64,000 bases of DNA from Kushneria konosiri (GCF_002155145.1 NZ_CP021323.1:3348001-3412000), one strand, 5' to 3'; counted from the first letter of the stretch, positions 39,413-49,005 are shown. Program-made: numbers and translations. Notes: a model not told the origin generated them from the letters alone.

Positions 39413-40351
39413 TCAGGATGTGCCTGACACCGCCGCAGCTCCAGAGCGCGACCAGCGCACCGGCGCCGTAAGACAGACCAGGCAGGCCACCACCAGAACA
39501 ATGCCGGCCCAGCCCAGCAGCGGCAGACGTTCGCCAACGATCACCACAGCCAGAAGGGCCGCCACCACCGGTTCAAACAGCGTGATGGTCGTGGCCGTAC
39601 TGGCCGGCACTCTTGCAAGACCAAATCCGAAACCGAGATAGCCCAGAAACATCGGCACCAGCGCCATGTAGAGCCCGACCGCGGCATTGCCGCTCGAGGC
39701 CAGAAGGGGCGCACCGGTCAACAGCAGTACCGGCATCAGCATCAGTCCGCCCAGCCCAAAGGTCGCCCCCATGGCTGCACGTGTCGAAATCCCGCCCTGC
39801 ATCAGACGCCGCGCCGACCAGGAATAAAACGCATAGGTCAGACCTGCCACCAGCCCCATGGCCACCCCTTGCAGCACCTGCGAGGTACTCCCCACGCCCG
39901 CAGTGGGTCCGGTTTCTGCCAGACACAGCAGCACCATGCCAACAAGCCCCAGCGTCGCACCGATCTTCCAGCGCCTCCCCAGCACCAGGCCATCAAGACG
40001 CGATTCGATCAACGCCGAGAGCAGCGGTGCCGAGCCGATCGACACCACTGTGCCAATGGTGACCCCGGCCAGACGCATCGAGCCATAAAACGCCAGCGGA
40101 TAGATCGCCACCGCCACGGCGCCCGACAACAGCCAGAGTCTGCGGGCACGCAGCAACGGCCAGGCCTTTCGAATGCGCGGCGCAGCCACCAGTGCCTGCA
40201 AAAGCCCGCCGATTCCCATCGCCACCGCCCCGATGGCAATGGCGCTGACCTGCGGTGCGAAAGTCGCCGCCGTGCCGGTCGTGCCCCACAACACAGCCGC
40301 CAGAAGCACGCCGGCCACACCGAGAAAACGCTCACGAGCCGCGGTATTCAT
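39413..40351 (-). CDS. EamA/DMT-superfamily transporter
   Basis: This 312-residue membrane protein has ten hydrophobic segments in two EamA repeats (residues about 15-150 and 160-300), with VLLAAVLWGTTGTAA at the start. DMT/EamA proteins export amino acids, metabolites or drugs. The TetR gene upstream overlaps it by four bases, suggesting an inducible efflux unit. It is convergent with the LysR gene, only 3 bp from its stop. Confidence 0.88.
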   Translation of the reverse strand: MNTAARERFLGVAGVLLAAVLWGTTGTAATFAPQVSAIAIGAVAMGIGGLLQALVAAPRIRKAWPLLRARRLWLLSGAVAVAIYPLAFYGSMRLAGVTIGTVVSIGSAPLLSALIESRLDGLVLGRRWKIGATLGLVGMVLLCLAETGPTAGVGSTSQVLQGVAMGLVAGLTYAFYSWSARRLMQGGISTRAAMGATFGLGGLMLMPVLLLTGAPLLASSGNAAVGLYMALVPMFLGYLGFGFGLARVPASTATTITLFEPVVAALLAVVIVGERLPLLGWAGIVLVVACLVCLTAPVRWSRSGAAAVSGTS

Positions 40352-40935
40352 AAGGCATTCACCATCACCCGGGCCATGTCATGGGCCTCGCGCACGCAGC
40401 GGCTGTGGCCTTCAAGACCCGCGCGTACCATCGCGCCTTCAAGAAGAAAGGCAAGCTGATGCGCCAACCGTGACGCCGCAGCCTCATCATCGCTCATCTC
40501 CTTGAGCGGCGCCGCCAGCAGTGATTCCACCTGGCGCTTGTGAAGAAGGACCACAGCGCGACCGTCATGACCTGCCGGCAGCTCGGCGGCGGCATTGAGC
40601 AGTCCACAGCCCCGAAAACCGCGCTCATAGGCCCACTCGGCGTGGTCCTGATAGGCCAGAAAGACCGCCAGTACCCGATCAACAGGGGTGAATGCCTTTC
40701 TCATCCGGGATTCATAAAGGGCCAGCCATTCACCGTGGCGGGCTTCCAGATAGGCGGCCACCAACGCTGCCTTGGAATCGAAGTTGTTATAAAGACTTTT
40801 TTTGGCCACGCCTGCTCGACGGACGATGGCATCAATGCCGGTGGCGACAATACCATCGCTGTAGAACAGGATGGCCGCGGCATCGAGCAGTCGCTCACGC
40901 GCACTGGCCGCTCGCAGGGGTTCAGGGGACGTCAT
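40348..40935 (-). CDS. TetR-family repressor
   Basis: The protein, 195 residues from the ATG at 40935, has a TetR helix-turn-helix (ARERLLDAAAILFYSDGIVATGIDAIVRRAGVAKKSLYNNFDSKAALVAAYLE). A C-terminal ligand domain without a family label follows. Its stop overlaps the start of the DMT transporter. A 24-bp palindrome lies just upstream, the likely site of self-repression. Confidence 0.9.
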   Translation of the reverse strand: MTSPEPLRAASARERLLDAAAILFYSDGIVATGIDAIVRRAGVAKKSLYNNFDSKAALVAAYLEARHGEWLALYESRMRKAFTPVDRVLAVFLAYQDHAEWAYERGFRGCGLLNAAAELPAGHDGRAVVLLHKRQVESLLAAPLKEMSDDEAAASRLAHQLAFLLEGAMVRAGLEGHSRCVREAHDMARVMVNAL

Positions 40936-40956
40936 GATCATGATCCGTCATTTACA

Positions 40957-40980
40957 GGTAGGTAGACCAGTCTACCTACC
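40957..40980. promoter_or_regulatory. Palindromic operator for the TetR-DMT operon
   Basis: GGTAGGTAGAC-CA-GTCTACCTACC is a perfect inverted repeat with 11-bp arms and a 2-bp centre. It lies about 20 bp upstream of the tetR start, the usual place for an autorepressor site. The inner repeat of GTAG on each arm gives it extra symmetry. Confidence 0.8.
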
Positions 40981-41124
40981 CACGAATCTCTATCAAGGGA
41001 TAATGTCAGTGAGCCCCTGCCACCGGTTCAATCCGTATATTCGTATTTTTTTATTCTCATGATCGAGGCATGATAAGACAGGCCCCTGGATGACGGCCTT
41101 TCATCACTCGAAGGACACCATCAC

Positions 41125-41196
41125 ATGAATCCGCGGTTAATCTTTATCCTGCTGGCGTTTCTGGGATTTACCATCTGGATACTGCTCGACAAATAA
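41125..41196 (+). CDS. Predicted 23-residue single-helix membrane protein
   Basis: A short frame encodes MNPRLIFILLAFLGFTIWILLDK: a positively charged N-terminus, one hydrophobic helix of about 17 residues, and a charged end. A GAAGGA ribosome-binding site lies ten bases upstream and a terminator follows 45 bp after the stop. The length is below usual annotation cut-offs. I know of no homologue. The good ribosome-binding site, sensible membrane topology and terminator make translation plausible. Confidence 0.5.
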   Translation: MNPRLIFILLAFLGFTIWILLDK

Positions 41197-41238
41197 TCTC
41201 CCCCCTGGAGACGACAAACCCTCTGAGGTAGTTGAAAC

Positions 41239-41275
41239 AAAAAAAAGCCCCAACGCCAATGCATTGGGGCTTTTT
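41239..41275. terminator. Bidirectional terminator
   Basis: The stem AAGCCCCAA/TTGGGGCTT with A and T runs lies between the small membrane-protein frame and the convergent DJ-1/PfpI gene. Confidence 0.8.
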
Positions 41276-41289
41276 GATCATTCAAGCCT

Positions 41290-41979
41290 TCAGCGCTTGA
41301 GGGACTGAAGCAGCTTTTCGGCCACGGCTTCCGAACTTGCCGGATTCTGGCCGGTAATGACCAGGCCATCGACGACAGCGAACGGGGCAAAGGCCTCAAC
41401 CTTTTGATACTCCGCCCCGCGGTGCTTGAGCTCATCCTCCAGCAGATGCGGCACCACATCTGTCAGGCCCACGGCGGCCTCTTCCTCATTGGTAAAGCCG
41501 GCCACTTTCTTGCCCTTGATGACAAACTCGCCCTGCTCGTCCTTGAGATTCAAAAACGCCGTAGGCGCGTGACAGACCGAGGCAATCGGCTTTTGCTGGC
41601 GCAGGAAATCTTCCAGCAGCGCAATGGAGTCCTGGTTGTCGGTCAGATCCCACAGCGGGCCGTGGCCGCCGGGATAAAACACGGTGTCGAAATCCTCGGC
41701 ACGCATGTCAGCAAGCCGTGCCGTATTGGCGATGCGTGCTTTTGCCTCATCATCGGCGTAGAAGCGACGCGTGGCCTCGGTCTGGGCGTCTTCGCCTTCG
41801 CTATTGGGATCGATCGGAGCAGCACCGCCCTTTGGCGTGGCCAGCACGATCTCGCAGCCGGCATCAAGAAAGGTGTAATAGGGTGCGGCAAACTCTTCTG
41901 CCCAGAAGCCGGTCTTGTGGCCGGTGTTGCCCATCTCGTCGTGAGAGGTCAGAACCATCAAAATACGTGCAGCGCTCAT
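41290..41979 (-). CDS. DJ-1/PfpI family protein (Hsp31-like glyoxalase III type)
   Basis: This 229-residue protein has the DJ-1 nucleophile elbow PIASVCHAPTAF with Cys136, an N-terminal FWAEEFAAPYYTFLDAGCEIVLATPKGG with the partner glutamate, and the Hsp31-like VFYPGGHGPLWDL. Members act as methylglyoxal glyoxalases, protein deglycases or chaperones under stress. Domain and length fit the Hsp31-like subgroup. It is monocistronic. Confidence 0.88.
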   Translation of the reverse strand: MSAARILMVLTSHDEMGNTGHKTGFWAEEFAAPYYTFLDAGCEIVLATPKGGAAPIDPNSEGEDAQTEATRRFYADDEAKARIANTARLADMRAEDFDTVFYPGGHGPLWDLTDNQDSIALLEDFLRQQKPIASVCHAPTAFLNLKDEQGEFVIKGKKVAGFTNEEEAAVGLTDVVPHLLEDELKHRGAEYQKVEAFAPFAVVDGLVITGQNPASSEAVAEKLLQSLKR

Positions 41980-42089
41980 GCAGAACTCCTGTCAGCGTGG
42001 ATTACCTCATGAGATGGTTGCGAGCAGCTGACTTATCAAGACCAGGTCCTCGGGCCATTTGTCGCAGGCCACACCTTGCAGTGGCCCAT

Positions 42090-42124
42090 AAAAATGACCC
42101 CGCGGCGTATGGCCGAAGGGTCAT
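42090..42124 (-). terminator. Terminator of the metallothionein gene
   Basis: ATGACCC and GGGTCAT pair across a G+C-rich loop, with a T run on the minus strand. It lies about 40 bp past the metallothionein stop. Confidence 0.6.
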
Positions 42125-42165
42125 GTCATGACAGGCCCGGTAAAAGGCGCCCTTTCAGGCGGTGA

Positions 42166-42324
42166 TTACTCGCCGCAGCTGCAGTTGTGACCGCAATCCT
42201 TCGAGCCGTCGGCATGGCCGGTGGCACAGGCCTGGCAGCAGTAAAGCTCGCCGTCACGCTCAACGGCATTGTCTTTAACGTCACAGGTGCATTTCGGGCA
42301 GGCGCAGGTGGTTTGATCAGACAT
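42166..42324 (-). CDS. Bacterial metallothionein (SmtA/BmtA family)
   Basis: This 52-residue metal-binding protein starts MSDQTTCACPKCTCDV and ends GHNCSCGE. Ten cysteines (7, 9, 12, 14, 29, 30, 33, 44, 48, 50) and two histidines (37, 46) are placed as in SmtA, where they hold a Zn4 cluster in a treble-clef-like fold. It should buffer zinc or cadmium in the cytoplasm. The start is marked by an AGGAG-like site in the reversed leader. No SmtB-type repressor gene is adjacent. Confidence 0.92.
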   Translation of the reverse strand: MSDQTTCACPKCTCDVKDNAVERDGELYCCQACATGHADGSKDCGHNCSCGE

Positions 42325-42482
42325 GACAAGACTCCTTTGAAGATGAACATGATCTTTTTAAACCTTGTACCTCCTATAAGGTCAAGGCGTATTTAACACA
42401 TCTCAGCCCTCGCACGGAGTCGACCATGCTGCGGTGGTCAGGGGACTCTGCCTTCAGGCCATTGCTCATGCGCCACGGGGAT

Positions 42483-42515
42483 CAAAAAGGCCCACCGGTC
42501 GGTAACCGGTGGGCC
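42483..42515 (-). terminator. Terminator of the small acidic protein gene
   Basis: The stem AGGCCCACCGGT/ACCGGTGGGCCT has a T run on the minus strand, about 25 bp past the stop of the 67-residue gene. Confidence 0.75.
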
Positions 42516-42538
42516 TGATGTCTGATGGCTGAAGGAGG

Positions 42539-42742
42539 TCAGCCCTCTTCGTTCAACCGCTGACAGTCTTCTTCGGCTTCCTCGCGAACTTCATACTCTT
42601 CGCTGACGTAGCGCTGTTGCTGATTGTCCCAGATGCGAAAGCACTCCAAAGGCATATCGTCGATTTCCTTTTGCTGCTCCCGGTTGGGGGCACCCTGTAC
42701 GTGCGCGGTGGCGTGTTCGTGCACTTCATAGCGAGTCGCCAT
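42539..42742 (-). CDS. Small acidic protein of unknown function
   Basis: This 67-residue protein starts MATRYEVHEHATAHVQGAPNREQQKEIDD and ends EEDCQRLNEEG. It is rich in Glu and Gln, with no membrane segment or recognised domain. A good terminator follows. The central CFRIWDNQQQRYVSEEYEV may form a small beta sheet. The function is unknown. Confidence 0.6.
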   Translation of the reverse strand: MATRYEVHEHATAHVQGAPNREQQKEIDDMPLECFRIWDNQQQRYVSEEYEVREEAEEDCQRLNEEG

Positions 42743-42846
42743 GCCTTCCTCCCTGATGGATCAATGACCTCAAAAGTGTGGTCATGAACATCATGGAACG
42801 CCACCGAACAGCACATTAAATCAGGCCACCGTCATCAACACGGGCA

Positions 42847-43683
42847 TTACGCCTGCGCCGTGCTCCAGTCAACAATTCCGAAATACCAGGTCGCCAGGAT
42901 CAACAGGCCAAAGGCAATGCGATACCAGGCAAATACCGCGTAGCTGTGGCTGGCAATGAACTTCAATAGCGCTCGCACCGTCAGCATGGCCACAATGAAG
43001 GTGGTGACAAAACCGATGGCAAAGATCGGCAGATCCGACAGGTGCAGAATGTCGCGATATTTCCACAGTGAATAGACCGTGGCGGCGATCATGGTCGGCA
43101 TGGCCAGAAAAAACGAGAAGTCGGTCGCCGCCTTGCGTGAAAGGCCAAACAGCAACCCGCCGATGATGGTAGAGCCCGAGCGCGAAGTACCGGGAATCAG
43201 CGCCAGACACTGTGCCAGCCCGACCTTGAGCGCAAGCGGCCAGGTCATGTCATCGACCGTTTCGGCCTTGACGGGGTGTTCGCGCTTTTCTGCCCAGAGC
43301 ATGACAAAGCCGCCGATCACAAGCGCCGTCGCGACCGTCACCGGATTAAAGAGCCAGTGCTCGATCAGATCCGCCAGCAAAAGTCCCAGAATGACGGCAG
43401 GAATAAAGGCCACCAGCACATTCAGCGCAAAGCGCTGCGCCTGTGGCTCGCGTGGCAGACCTCGAACCACCCCGATCACGCGCTCACGAAACTCCCACAT
43501 GACCGCTAAAATGGCCCCCAGCTGAATCACGATCTTGAAGGCCGTAGCCGTGTCACCGTTAAAGTTGAGCAGATCCCCTGCAACGATCAGGTGCCCGGTA
43601 CTGGAGACAGGAAGAAACTCGGTCAGTCCTTCCAGTATCCCCAGAACAAAAGCTTGCAGTGCGGCCAGAGTCAGCATGGTCAT
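42847..43683 (-). CDS. uppP: Undecaprenyl-diphosphatase (BacA family)
   Basis: UppP dephosphorylates undecaprenyl diphosphate to recycle the lipid carrier for peptidoglycan and surface polysaccharides. The 278-residue integral membrane protein has both family motifs: [17 protein letters not shown] near the N-terminus and [14 protein letters not shown] near residue 165. ATGs at 43683 or 43677 are both possible. It is monocistronic. Confidence 0.95.
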   Translation of the reverse strand: MTMLTLAALQAFVLGILEGLTEFLPVSSTGHLIVAGDLLNFNGDTATAFKIVIQLGAILAVMWEFRERVIGVVRGLPREPQAQRFALNVLVAFIPAVILGLLLADLIEHWLFNPVTVATALVIGGFVMLWAEKREHPVKAETVDDMTWPLALKVGLAQCLALIPGTSRSGSTIIGGLLFGLSRKAATDFSFFLAMPTMIAATVYSLWKYRDILHLSDLPIFAIGFVTTFIVAMLTVRALLKFIASHSYAVFAWYRIAFGLLILATWYFGIVDWSTAQA

Positions 43684-43961
43684 TCCATTAAACAGGATTA
43701 AAGGGACACACGGTTGCCGTAGCAGCCGCGAAAGCCGGTGTCCGGGAAAGCAGGGGGCCAGGCCGAAGTATTCAATATCTGAAGGCTTTGGTCTGGCCTA
43801 CCCTCTCAAGCCCCGTCACATCAACGCCCTATGACTACGCCATGCGAAAAACATTCCCCCTGTCTGACACTAAAGTCGAAACGATCACAACGCTTTCTTA
43901 AGAGAGGTTATATTTCAACACCATAGCGGCCGAAATATCGGACCTGAACACCGCTCTGGTT
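43684..43961. other. Gene-free stretch between uppP and the chemoreceptor gene
   Basis: No gene, tRNA or clear hairpin is visible in this region of about 280 bp. It holds the uppP promoter. Confidence 0.4.
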
Positions 43962-45512
43962 TTACCGTACCAGCCTGAACTGACCAACGGCTGCCACCAG
44001 TTCATGTGCCTGGGTTTTCAGGCTGGCTGCGGCCGCAGCCGACTCCTCGACCAGTGCCGCATTCTGCTGAGTGGTTTCATCAATCTGGTTGACGGCCTGG
44101 CTGACCTGCCCCACCGTCAGGCTCTGCTCGCTGCTGGCTCCGCTGATGTCACCGACGATCTCGCTGACATGTTTGATGGACGCGACAATGTCGCTCATGG
44201 TTCGGCCCGCCTGATCCACCAGCACCGAGCCGCGCTCAACCCGCTGAACGCTTTCCTCGATCAGTGAACGGATATCCTTCGCCGCCTCGGCACTGCGCTG
44301 GGCCAGACTGCGGACCTCACTGGCCACCACCGCAAATCCGCGTCCCTGCTCGCCGGCACGCGCGGCCTCCACCGAGGCGTTAAGTGCCAGCAGATTGGTC
44401 TGGAAGGCGATGCCATCGATCACACCCACGATGCTGTTGATCCGACCGCTGCTGTCATTGATCTCACGCATTGTCTGCACGACCTGACCGACCACCTCTC
44501 CTCCCTCGGACGCCACGACACTGGCACTGGACGTCAGCTGACTGGCCTTGCGGGCATTCTCGGCATTTTGTGTCGCACTCGACCCCATCTCCTCCATGGA
44601 GGCGGAAGTCTGCTCGATGGCGGAAGACTGCACCATGGTGCGCTGGCTCAGATCATCATTGCCCTGAGAAATCTGTGCACTGGCCGAGGCCACGCTTTCG
44701 GCGTTGCGGCGCACGCTAACCACTACCTGCGAAAGCCCCTGCACCATCTGATTTTGCGCCATCAGAAGCTGGCCGATTTCATTACGCGAGCGCGCCTCAA
44801 CGCTGACCGACAGATCCCTGGCGGCCACCGCTCTGGCCTGTTCAACTGCCTGTTTCAGTGGCCCGGTGATACCACGGGTAATCACCACCGCCACGACAAT
44901 CGAGATCGCCACGGCCATTAGTGCCAGTATCAACGTGTTCAGCATCGCCTGATGATAATGGGACTCGCCGAGCGCCACACCGTCCTGGGCGGCGCTCAAC
45001 TGAAGCGTGATCAACTCACCAATGGCATCACTGATCGGGTCAATGGCGGCATAAAGCGGTCCATCAATCGCCGCCAGCTGACCTTCGACCTGGCCGCTGA
45101 CGCCCTGCAACACCTGCTCCACCTGATTGAGCGCCGTATCGGCGGCCGCAAACAGGGACTGGGCACGCGCTGCGGCTTCCGCCTCTTCAGGCGTCAGCGT
45201 CGTGTTCATATAGTCGGCCCAGTGATCATTGATGACCTCATGGGCGCTGCGCACGTTCTGCAACGCCTGCTCGGCTGTCATCAGACCGGCATTGGCCTTG
45301 TTGACGGCATCGATCACGTCCACCGCGTAGGCATCCGAAATCACCTTGAGGTCCTTCAGAGGAACGACCCGGTCGTTATACAGCGACAGCATGGCGTCGT
45401 TGACGCTACGAAGGCTCAGCGAGTTCAAGACTCCGCTGAGCACAAGAAACAGGACAGCGACAAAAAAGCCCAGCCCGATCTGCTTGCTGATAGAGAGATC
45501 TCTTATGGTCAT
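43962..45512 (-). CDS. Methyl-accepting chemotaxis protein
   Basis: This 516-residue chemoreceptor begins [30 protein letters not shown] with the first membrane helix. A four-helix-bundle periplasmic sensor (residues about 35-185, [17 protein letters not shown]...) comes next, then a second membrane helix near 190-215. A HAMP domain and the signalling hairpin with [25 protein letters not shown] complete it. The ligand is unknown. The start at 45512 (M12 of the longer frame) is preferred for its topology. No CheR-binding pentapeptide is seen at the end. Confidence 0.92.
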   Translation of the reverse strand: MTIRDLSISKQIGLGFFVAVLFLVLSGVLNSLSLRSVNDAMLSLYNDRVVPLKDLKVISDAYAVDVIDAVNKANAGLMTAEQALQNVRSAHEVINDHWADYMNTTLTPEEAEAAARAQSLFAAADTALNQVEQVLQGVSGQVEGQLAAIDGPLYAAIDPISDAIGELITLQLSAAQDGVALGESHYHQAMLNTLILALMAVAISIVVAVVITRGITGPLKQAVEQARAVAARDLSVSVEARSRNEIGQLLMAQNQMVQGLSQVVVSVRRNAESVASASAQISQGNDDLSQRTMVQSSAIEQTSASMEEMGSSATQNAENARKASQLTSSASVVASEGGEVVGQVVQTMREINDSSGRINSIVGVIDGIAFQTNLLALNASVEAARAGEQGRGFAVVASEVRSLAQRSAEAAKDIRSLIEESVQRVERGSVLVDQAGRTMSDIVASIKHVSEIVGDISGASSEQSLTVGQVSQAVNQIDETTQQNAALVEESAAAAASLKTQAHELVAAVGQFRLVR

Positions 45513-45664
45513 TGCACCAATTCCGAGGGAGTTTTGAACAGCCATAGACTATGGACGGGCCCTCTTGATATCGGCACGACACCTCGATGCTTGACGTCGG
45601 AACAAGACTTTCGTTGCAGGGCTTTAAAAGGAGATCACCGGGCAGGAAACAGGCACACGACACA

Positions 45665-46168
45665 TCATGACCACTCCTCCACCGTGATGGCGTATCGGTC
45701 ATGGTCCCGCCACTGCCCGGCAATGTTGAGAAAGCGCGGCGAATGCCCCTCAAACCTGAACCCCAGCGATCTGATCAGCGCGATGGAGGCCGGATTATCG
45801 GGTTGAATGTTGGCTTCCAGCCGGTGCAGCTGGTGGTGGCCAAAGGCCTCGGAGATGACCAGTGACATCGCCTGTTTCATCAGGCCCCGACCGTTATATG
45901 GCGAGAACGCGTAATAACCGAGTGCCCCTGACTGAAAAGCGCCGCGCACGATGTTGTTGATGTTGATACAGCCGATGAGTTCGCCTTCGCTGGTACGAGC
46001 CAGATAGCTGACATTATGCTCCGACGAGTACCTCGCAACGTGCTGGGCAAAGCGATCTGAATCAGAAGGCGGATTGACCCACTCGCCCAGTAGCTCGCGG
46101 CTTCGCGCCACTGCCTCAAGAAACCGTGCCTCATCCTCGGGCTGAATTGGTGAAATGATCACACTCAT
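45665..46168 (-). CDS. GNAT-family acetyltransferase (RimJ/RimL type)
   Basis: This 167-residue protein starts MSVIISPIQPEDEARFLEAV, with AGGAGGG nine bases upstream. GNAT motifs are visible as GCININNIVRGAFQSGALGYYAF, then GRGLMKQAMSLVISEAFGHHQLHRLEANIQPDNPASIALIRSLGFRFEG. The family includes ribosomal-protein N-acetyltransferases. The substrate is unknown. Confidence 0.85.
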   Translation of the reverse strand: MSVIISPIQPEDEARFLEAVARSRELLGEWVNPPSDSDRFAQHVARYSSEHNVSYLARTSEGELIGCININNIVRGAFQSGALGYYAFSPYNGRGLMKQAMSLVISEAFGHHQLHRLEANIQPDNPASIALIRSLGFRFEGHSPRFLNIAGQWRDHDRYAITVEEWS

Positions 46169-46348
46169 GCTGTTGCACCCTCCTGTATCGATCATCAGGA
46201 CATGACTTGATAGCCAGGACGAGCCTGTCGATCCATTAAAACGCTTTAATGTATAGCGCAGTCCCCATATCAGCCATCACAAAGCCCCTCACCTGTTTTC
46301 CATCGCCGCTTCGGGCTATGTTGGCTGCTTTATCCGAGGAGCATCTGC

Positions 46349-47242
46349 ATGCCGCTGATCCATCGTCGACACCTGCTACGTATGGCCTCCCTGCTGCCGC
46401 TGGCAGCATTGCCCCTGCCCGCCCTTGCCAAAACGGCGGCGGCCGCGAGCGATCAGAAGATTCAGGACAGAATTCAAGCGCTGGAGGCCCAGCACGGCGG
46501 GCGGCTGGGTGTGGCGCTGATGAATGTGGGCACAGGCGCGGTGGTCAGCCATCGCGGCGACGAGCGGTTTTTATTCAACAGTACCTGCAAGGTCGTCATT
46601 GCCGCCGCCCTGCTGGCGCAGGTAGATAATGACAAGGCCTCGCTGGATCAGCGCATCGAGGTCAAGGCATCCGACCTGACCGGCTGGACACCCATCACCG
46701 AGCAGAAGCTCGGCAGCCCCGGCATGACCATTGCCGAACTGTGTCAGGCGGCCGTGGCTTGGAGCGATAATGCCGCCGCCAACCTTCTGATCGAACGCCT
46801 TGGCGGGCCGGAAAGCGTGACGGCCTTTCTGCGCAATATTGGAGATGCCACCACCCGGCTGGATCGAACCGAGCCTGCGCTGAACGAGCACGATCATCAG
46901 GGTGATGAGCGCGATACCACCACGCCGCTGGCGATGATGCAGACGCTTCAAACCCTTCTGCTGGGGGACGCTCTATCGCCGTCATCACGCCATCAGCTCG
47001 CCGCCTGGATGATCGAGGGCAAGACAGGAAATGCCCGCCTGCGCGCCGGAATGCCCGCCAACTGGCTGATCGCCGAGAAAACCGGCACCAACAGCGTTGG
47101 CAATGCCGCCGACATCGGACTTGCCTGGACGCCCGATCGCGGCGCGGTGATCGCTATCGCCTATGTCTATCTGCCAGAGGCCGACAAGGCGCAGCGTGAT
47201 CAGGTCATTGCCGACATCGGCCGGCTGGCAGCAAGCGTCTGA
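46349..47242 (+). CDS. Class A (serine) beta-lactamase
   Basis: This 297-residue serine beta-lactamase carries all class A motifs: STCK (S78/K81, the S70-x-x-K73 motif), SDN (139-141), E175 in TEPALNE (Ambler E166), and KTG (244-246). The N-terminus IHRRHLLRMASLLPLAALPLPALA has a twin-arginine and a hydrophobic core, suggesting Tat export. The cysteine at position 132 matches the conserved class A cysteine, but its usual disulfide partner is absent. It hydrolyses beta-lactams in the periplasm; the spectrum cannot be read from sequence. No ampR-type neighbour or mobile element is present, so it looks like a resident chromosomal gene. Confidence 0.9.
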   Translation: MPLIHRRHLLRMASLLPLAALPLPALAKTAAAASDQKIQDRIQALEAQHGGRLGVALMNVGTGAVVSHRGDERFLFNSTCKVVIAAALLAQVDNDKASLDQRIEVKASDLTGWTPITEQKLGSPGMTIAELCQAAVAWSDNAAANLLIERLGGPESVTAFLRNIGDATTRLDRTEPALNEHDHQGDERDTTTPLAMMQTLQTLLLGDALSPSSRHQLAAWMIEGKTGNARLRAGMPANWLIAEKTGTNSVGNAADIGLAWTPDRGAVIAIAYVYLPEADKAQRDQVIADIGRLAASV

Positions 47243-47469
47243 TCAGCGAGTAACGACAGGCTCAGCCGCGCCCGAAACCCGGCCACCTTCATATGATTGC
47301 CGCAGGTGGCCATGCGGCGTTAGCAGCGCGGCCCCGGTTTTAAAATTTGCCCCACCGCCCGCACAGGTCGCGCCGCTCGACTAGAGTATTCCCACATACA
47401 GCCGATTTTTGCGGCCCCGTCCCTTGGTACGCCCACGACAAGCCGCACCCAGCTCGACACAGGATCACT

Positions 47470-49005
47470 ATGGCCGCCTCGCTTTCTCTCGCTTTTCATA
47501 CCCGCCCCTGGCGCCATATCGCGATTATCGTGACGCTGCTGCTGGGTGCGCTCATCGCAGCCCCGAGTCATGCCGGCGATGAACTCTCCAGTGCCGCTCA
47601 GGTCCTGTCGGGTAGCGCAAGCGAGGCCGAGAGCAGCGCCAATACAGAGGCCCATGGCGGCATCGAGACCACCCCGAGTCCGCGCAAGGATCGTGACATT
47701 CAGGCCCGCATCGCCGGGATTTTCTCCGAGATTGACGGCCTTGATGCCGTCAACATCAGCGTGGTGCAGGGCGTGGTCACGCTGTCAGGAGAAACCGCCA
47801 ACGAGAAAAAGGCCCAGCAGGCCATCAGCCTGGCCAGCCGCCTGACCGACGTGGTCACCGTCAATGACGCCATCAACCGCACGCTGAATGTGCAGGACAA
47901 CGTCTCGACCGTCTTTCAGGAACTGACCGCGCAGGCAAAAGGGCTGATCAAGGCCCTGCCCCTGCTACTGGTCGGCATCGTGCTGTTCGCGCTCGTGACC
48001 TGGTTCGGGGTCTGGCTCTCACGGCGCCAGCGCCTGTGGCAGCGCCTGACGCCCAACCCCTTCGTGGCCGAACTGCTGTCCCAGACCATCCGGGTCATTT
48101 TCGTCATCTTCGGGCTGATTCTCGCGCTCAGCCTGATGGACGCCGAGACCATTCTGGGCACGCTGCTGGGCGGGGCCGGCGTGATCGGTCTCGCGGTCGG
48201 CTTTGCGGTCAAGGACACCATCGAAAACTACATCGCCTCATTGATGCTGAGCATTCGCCAGCCCTTTCGCGCGCGGGATCAGGTCGTGATCAACGGGCAG
48301 GAAGGCATCGTCGTGCGGCTGACTTCGCGCGCGACCATTCTGATGACGCTGGATGGCAACCAGCTGCGCATTCCCAACGCCGACGTGTTCAAGGGCACCA
48401 TCCTCAACTACACCAGCAACCCGGAGCGCCGCTTCACCTTTGAACTGGGGGTGGATGCCGATGACGACCCGCTCGCCGCCATCAAGGTCGGGCTGGACGC
48501 CGTGCATCAACTGCCCTTCGTGCTGGAAGAGCCCAGAGCGATCGGCATTATCACGCAGGTAGGCGACTCCAACATCGTGCTCGAATTTCAGGTCTGGGTG
48601 GATCAATCCAACACCGACTTTTCCAGAGCGCGCAGCATCGCCATTCGCGAAACCAAGCACGCGCTGGAAGCCGCCGGCTTCAGCCTGCCCGAACCGATCT
48701 ACCGCCTGCGCTTTAATGCCTCTCTTGAACAGGCGCTGGAGCGCTTTCAGGGTCAAAGCCCCGAGCGCTTGGGCAGTGACGCCCCCATGGCCACGGCTGA
48801 TACCACCCCTGAAGCAAGGGGCGCACGCCAGAGTGATGACGCCCACCCTGCGCGTGCGCGAGCCAAACGAATTCTTCAGGACCCCGGCGCCGAGACGCTG
48901 TTCGACGCCCGGCCGGATGACAAGCTCAAGGAAAAGGTCGAGCAGGAAATTGCCCAGAATGCTGACGAGACGGATCTGTTGAATTCGCGGGCGCCGAAGG
49001 AGTAG
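47470..49005 (+). CDS. MscS-family mechanosensitive channel with N-terminal BON domain
   Basis: This 511-residue channel has a signal peptide (LLLGALIAAPSHAGD) and a periplasmic BON domain (about residues 75-140: IQARIAGIFSEIDGLDAVNISVVQGVVTLSGETANEKKA). Three membrane helices and an MscS beta domain follow. The pore helix region AGVIGLAVGFAVKDTIENYIASLMLSI is typical of MscS. A long C-terminal tail after residue 430 is rich in charged residues. It should release solutes on hypo-osmotic shock, fitting a halophile. The ATG at 47470 was chosen for the signal peptide. It is the last host gene before the island. Confidence 0.9.
   Translation: MAASLSLAFHTRPWRHIAIIVTLLLGALIAAPSHAGDELSSAAQVLSGSASEAESSANTEAHGGIETTPSPRKDRDIQARIAGIFSEIDGLDAVNISVVQGVVTLSGETANEKKAQQAISLASRLTDVVTVNDAINRTLNVQDNVSTVFQELTAQAKGLIKALPLLLVGIVLFALVTWFGVWLSRRQRLWQRLTPNPFVAELLSQTIRVIFVIFGLILALSLMDAETILGTLLGGAGVIGLAVGFAVKDTIENYIASLMLSIRQPFRARDQVVINGQEGIVVRLTSRATILMTLDGNQLRIPNADVFKGTILNYTSNPERRFTFELGVDADDDPLAAIKVGLDAVHQLPFVLEEPRAIGIITQVGDSNIVLEFQVWVDQSNTDFSRARSIAIRETKHALEAAGFSLPEPIYRLRFNASLEQALERFQGQSPERLGSDAPMATADTTPEARGARQSDDAHPARARAKRILQDPGAETLFDARPDDKLKEKVEQEIAQNADETDLLNSRAPKE

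Noticed and set aside
46225-46245. ATTAAAACGCTTTAAT palindrome as an operator
   Set aside because: The symmetry is imperfect and short in an AT-rich intergenic stretch; chance is likely.
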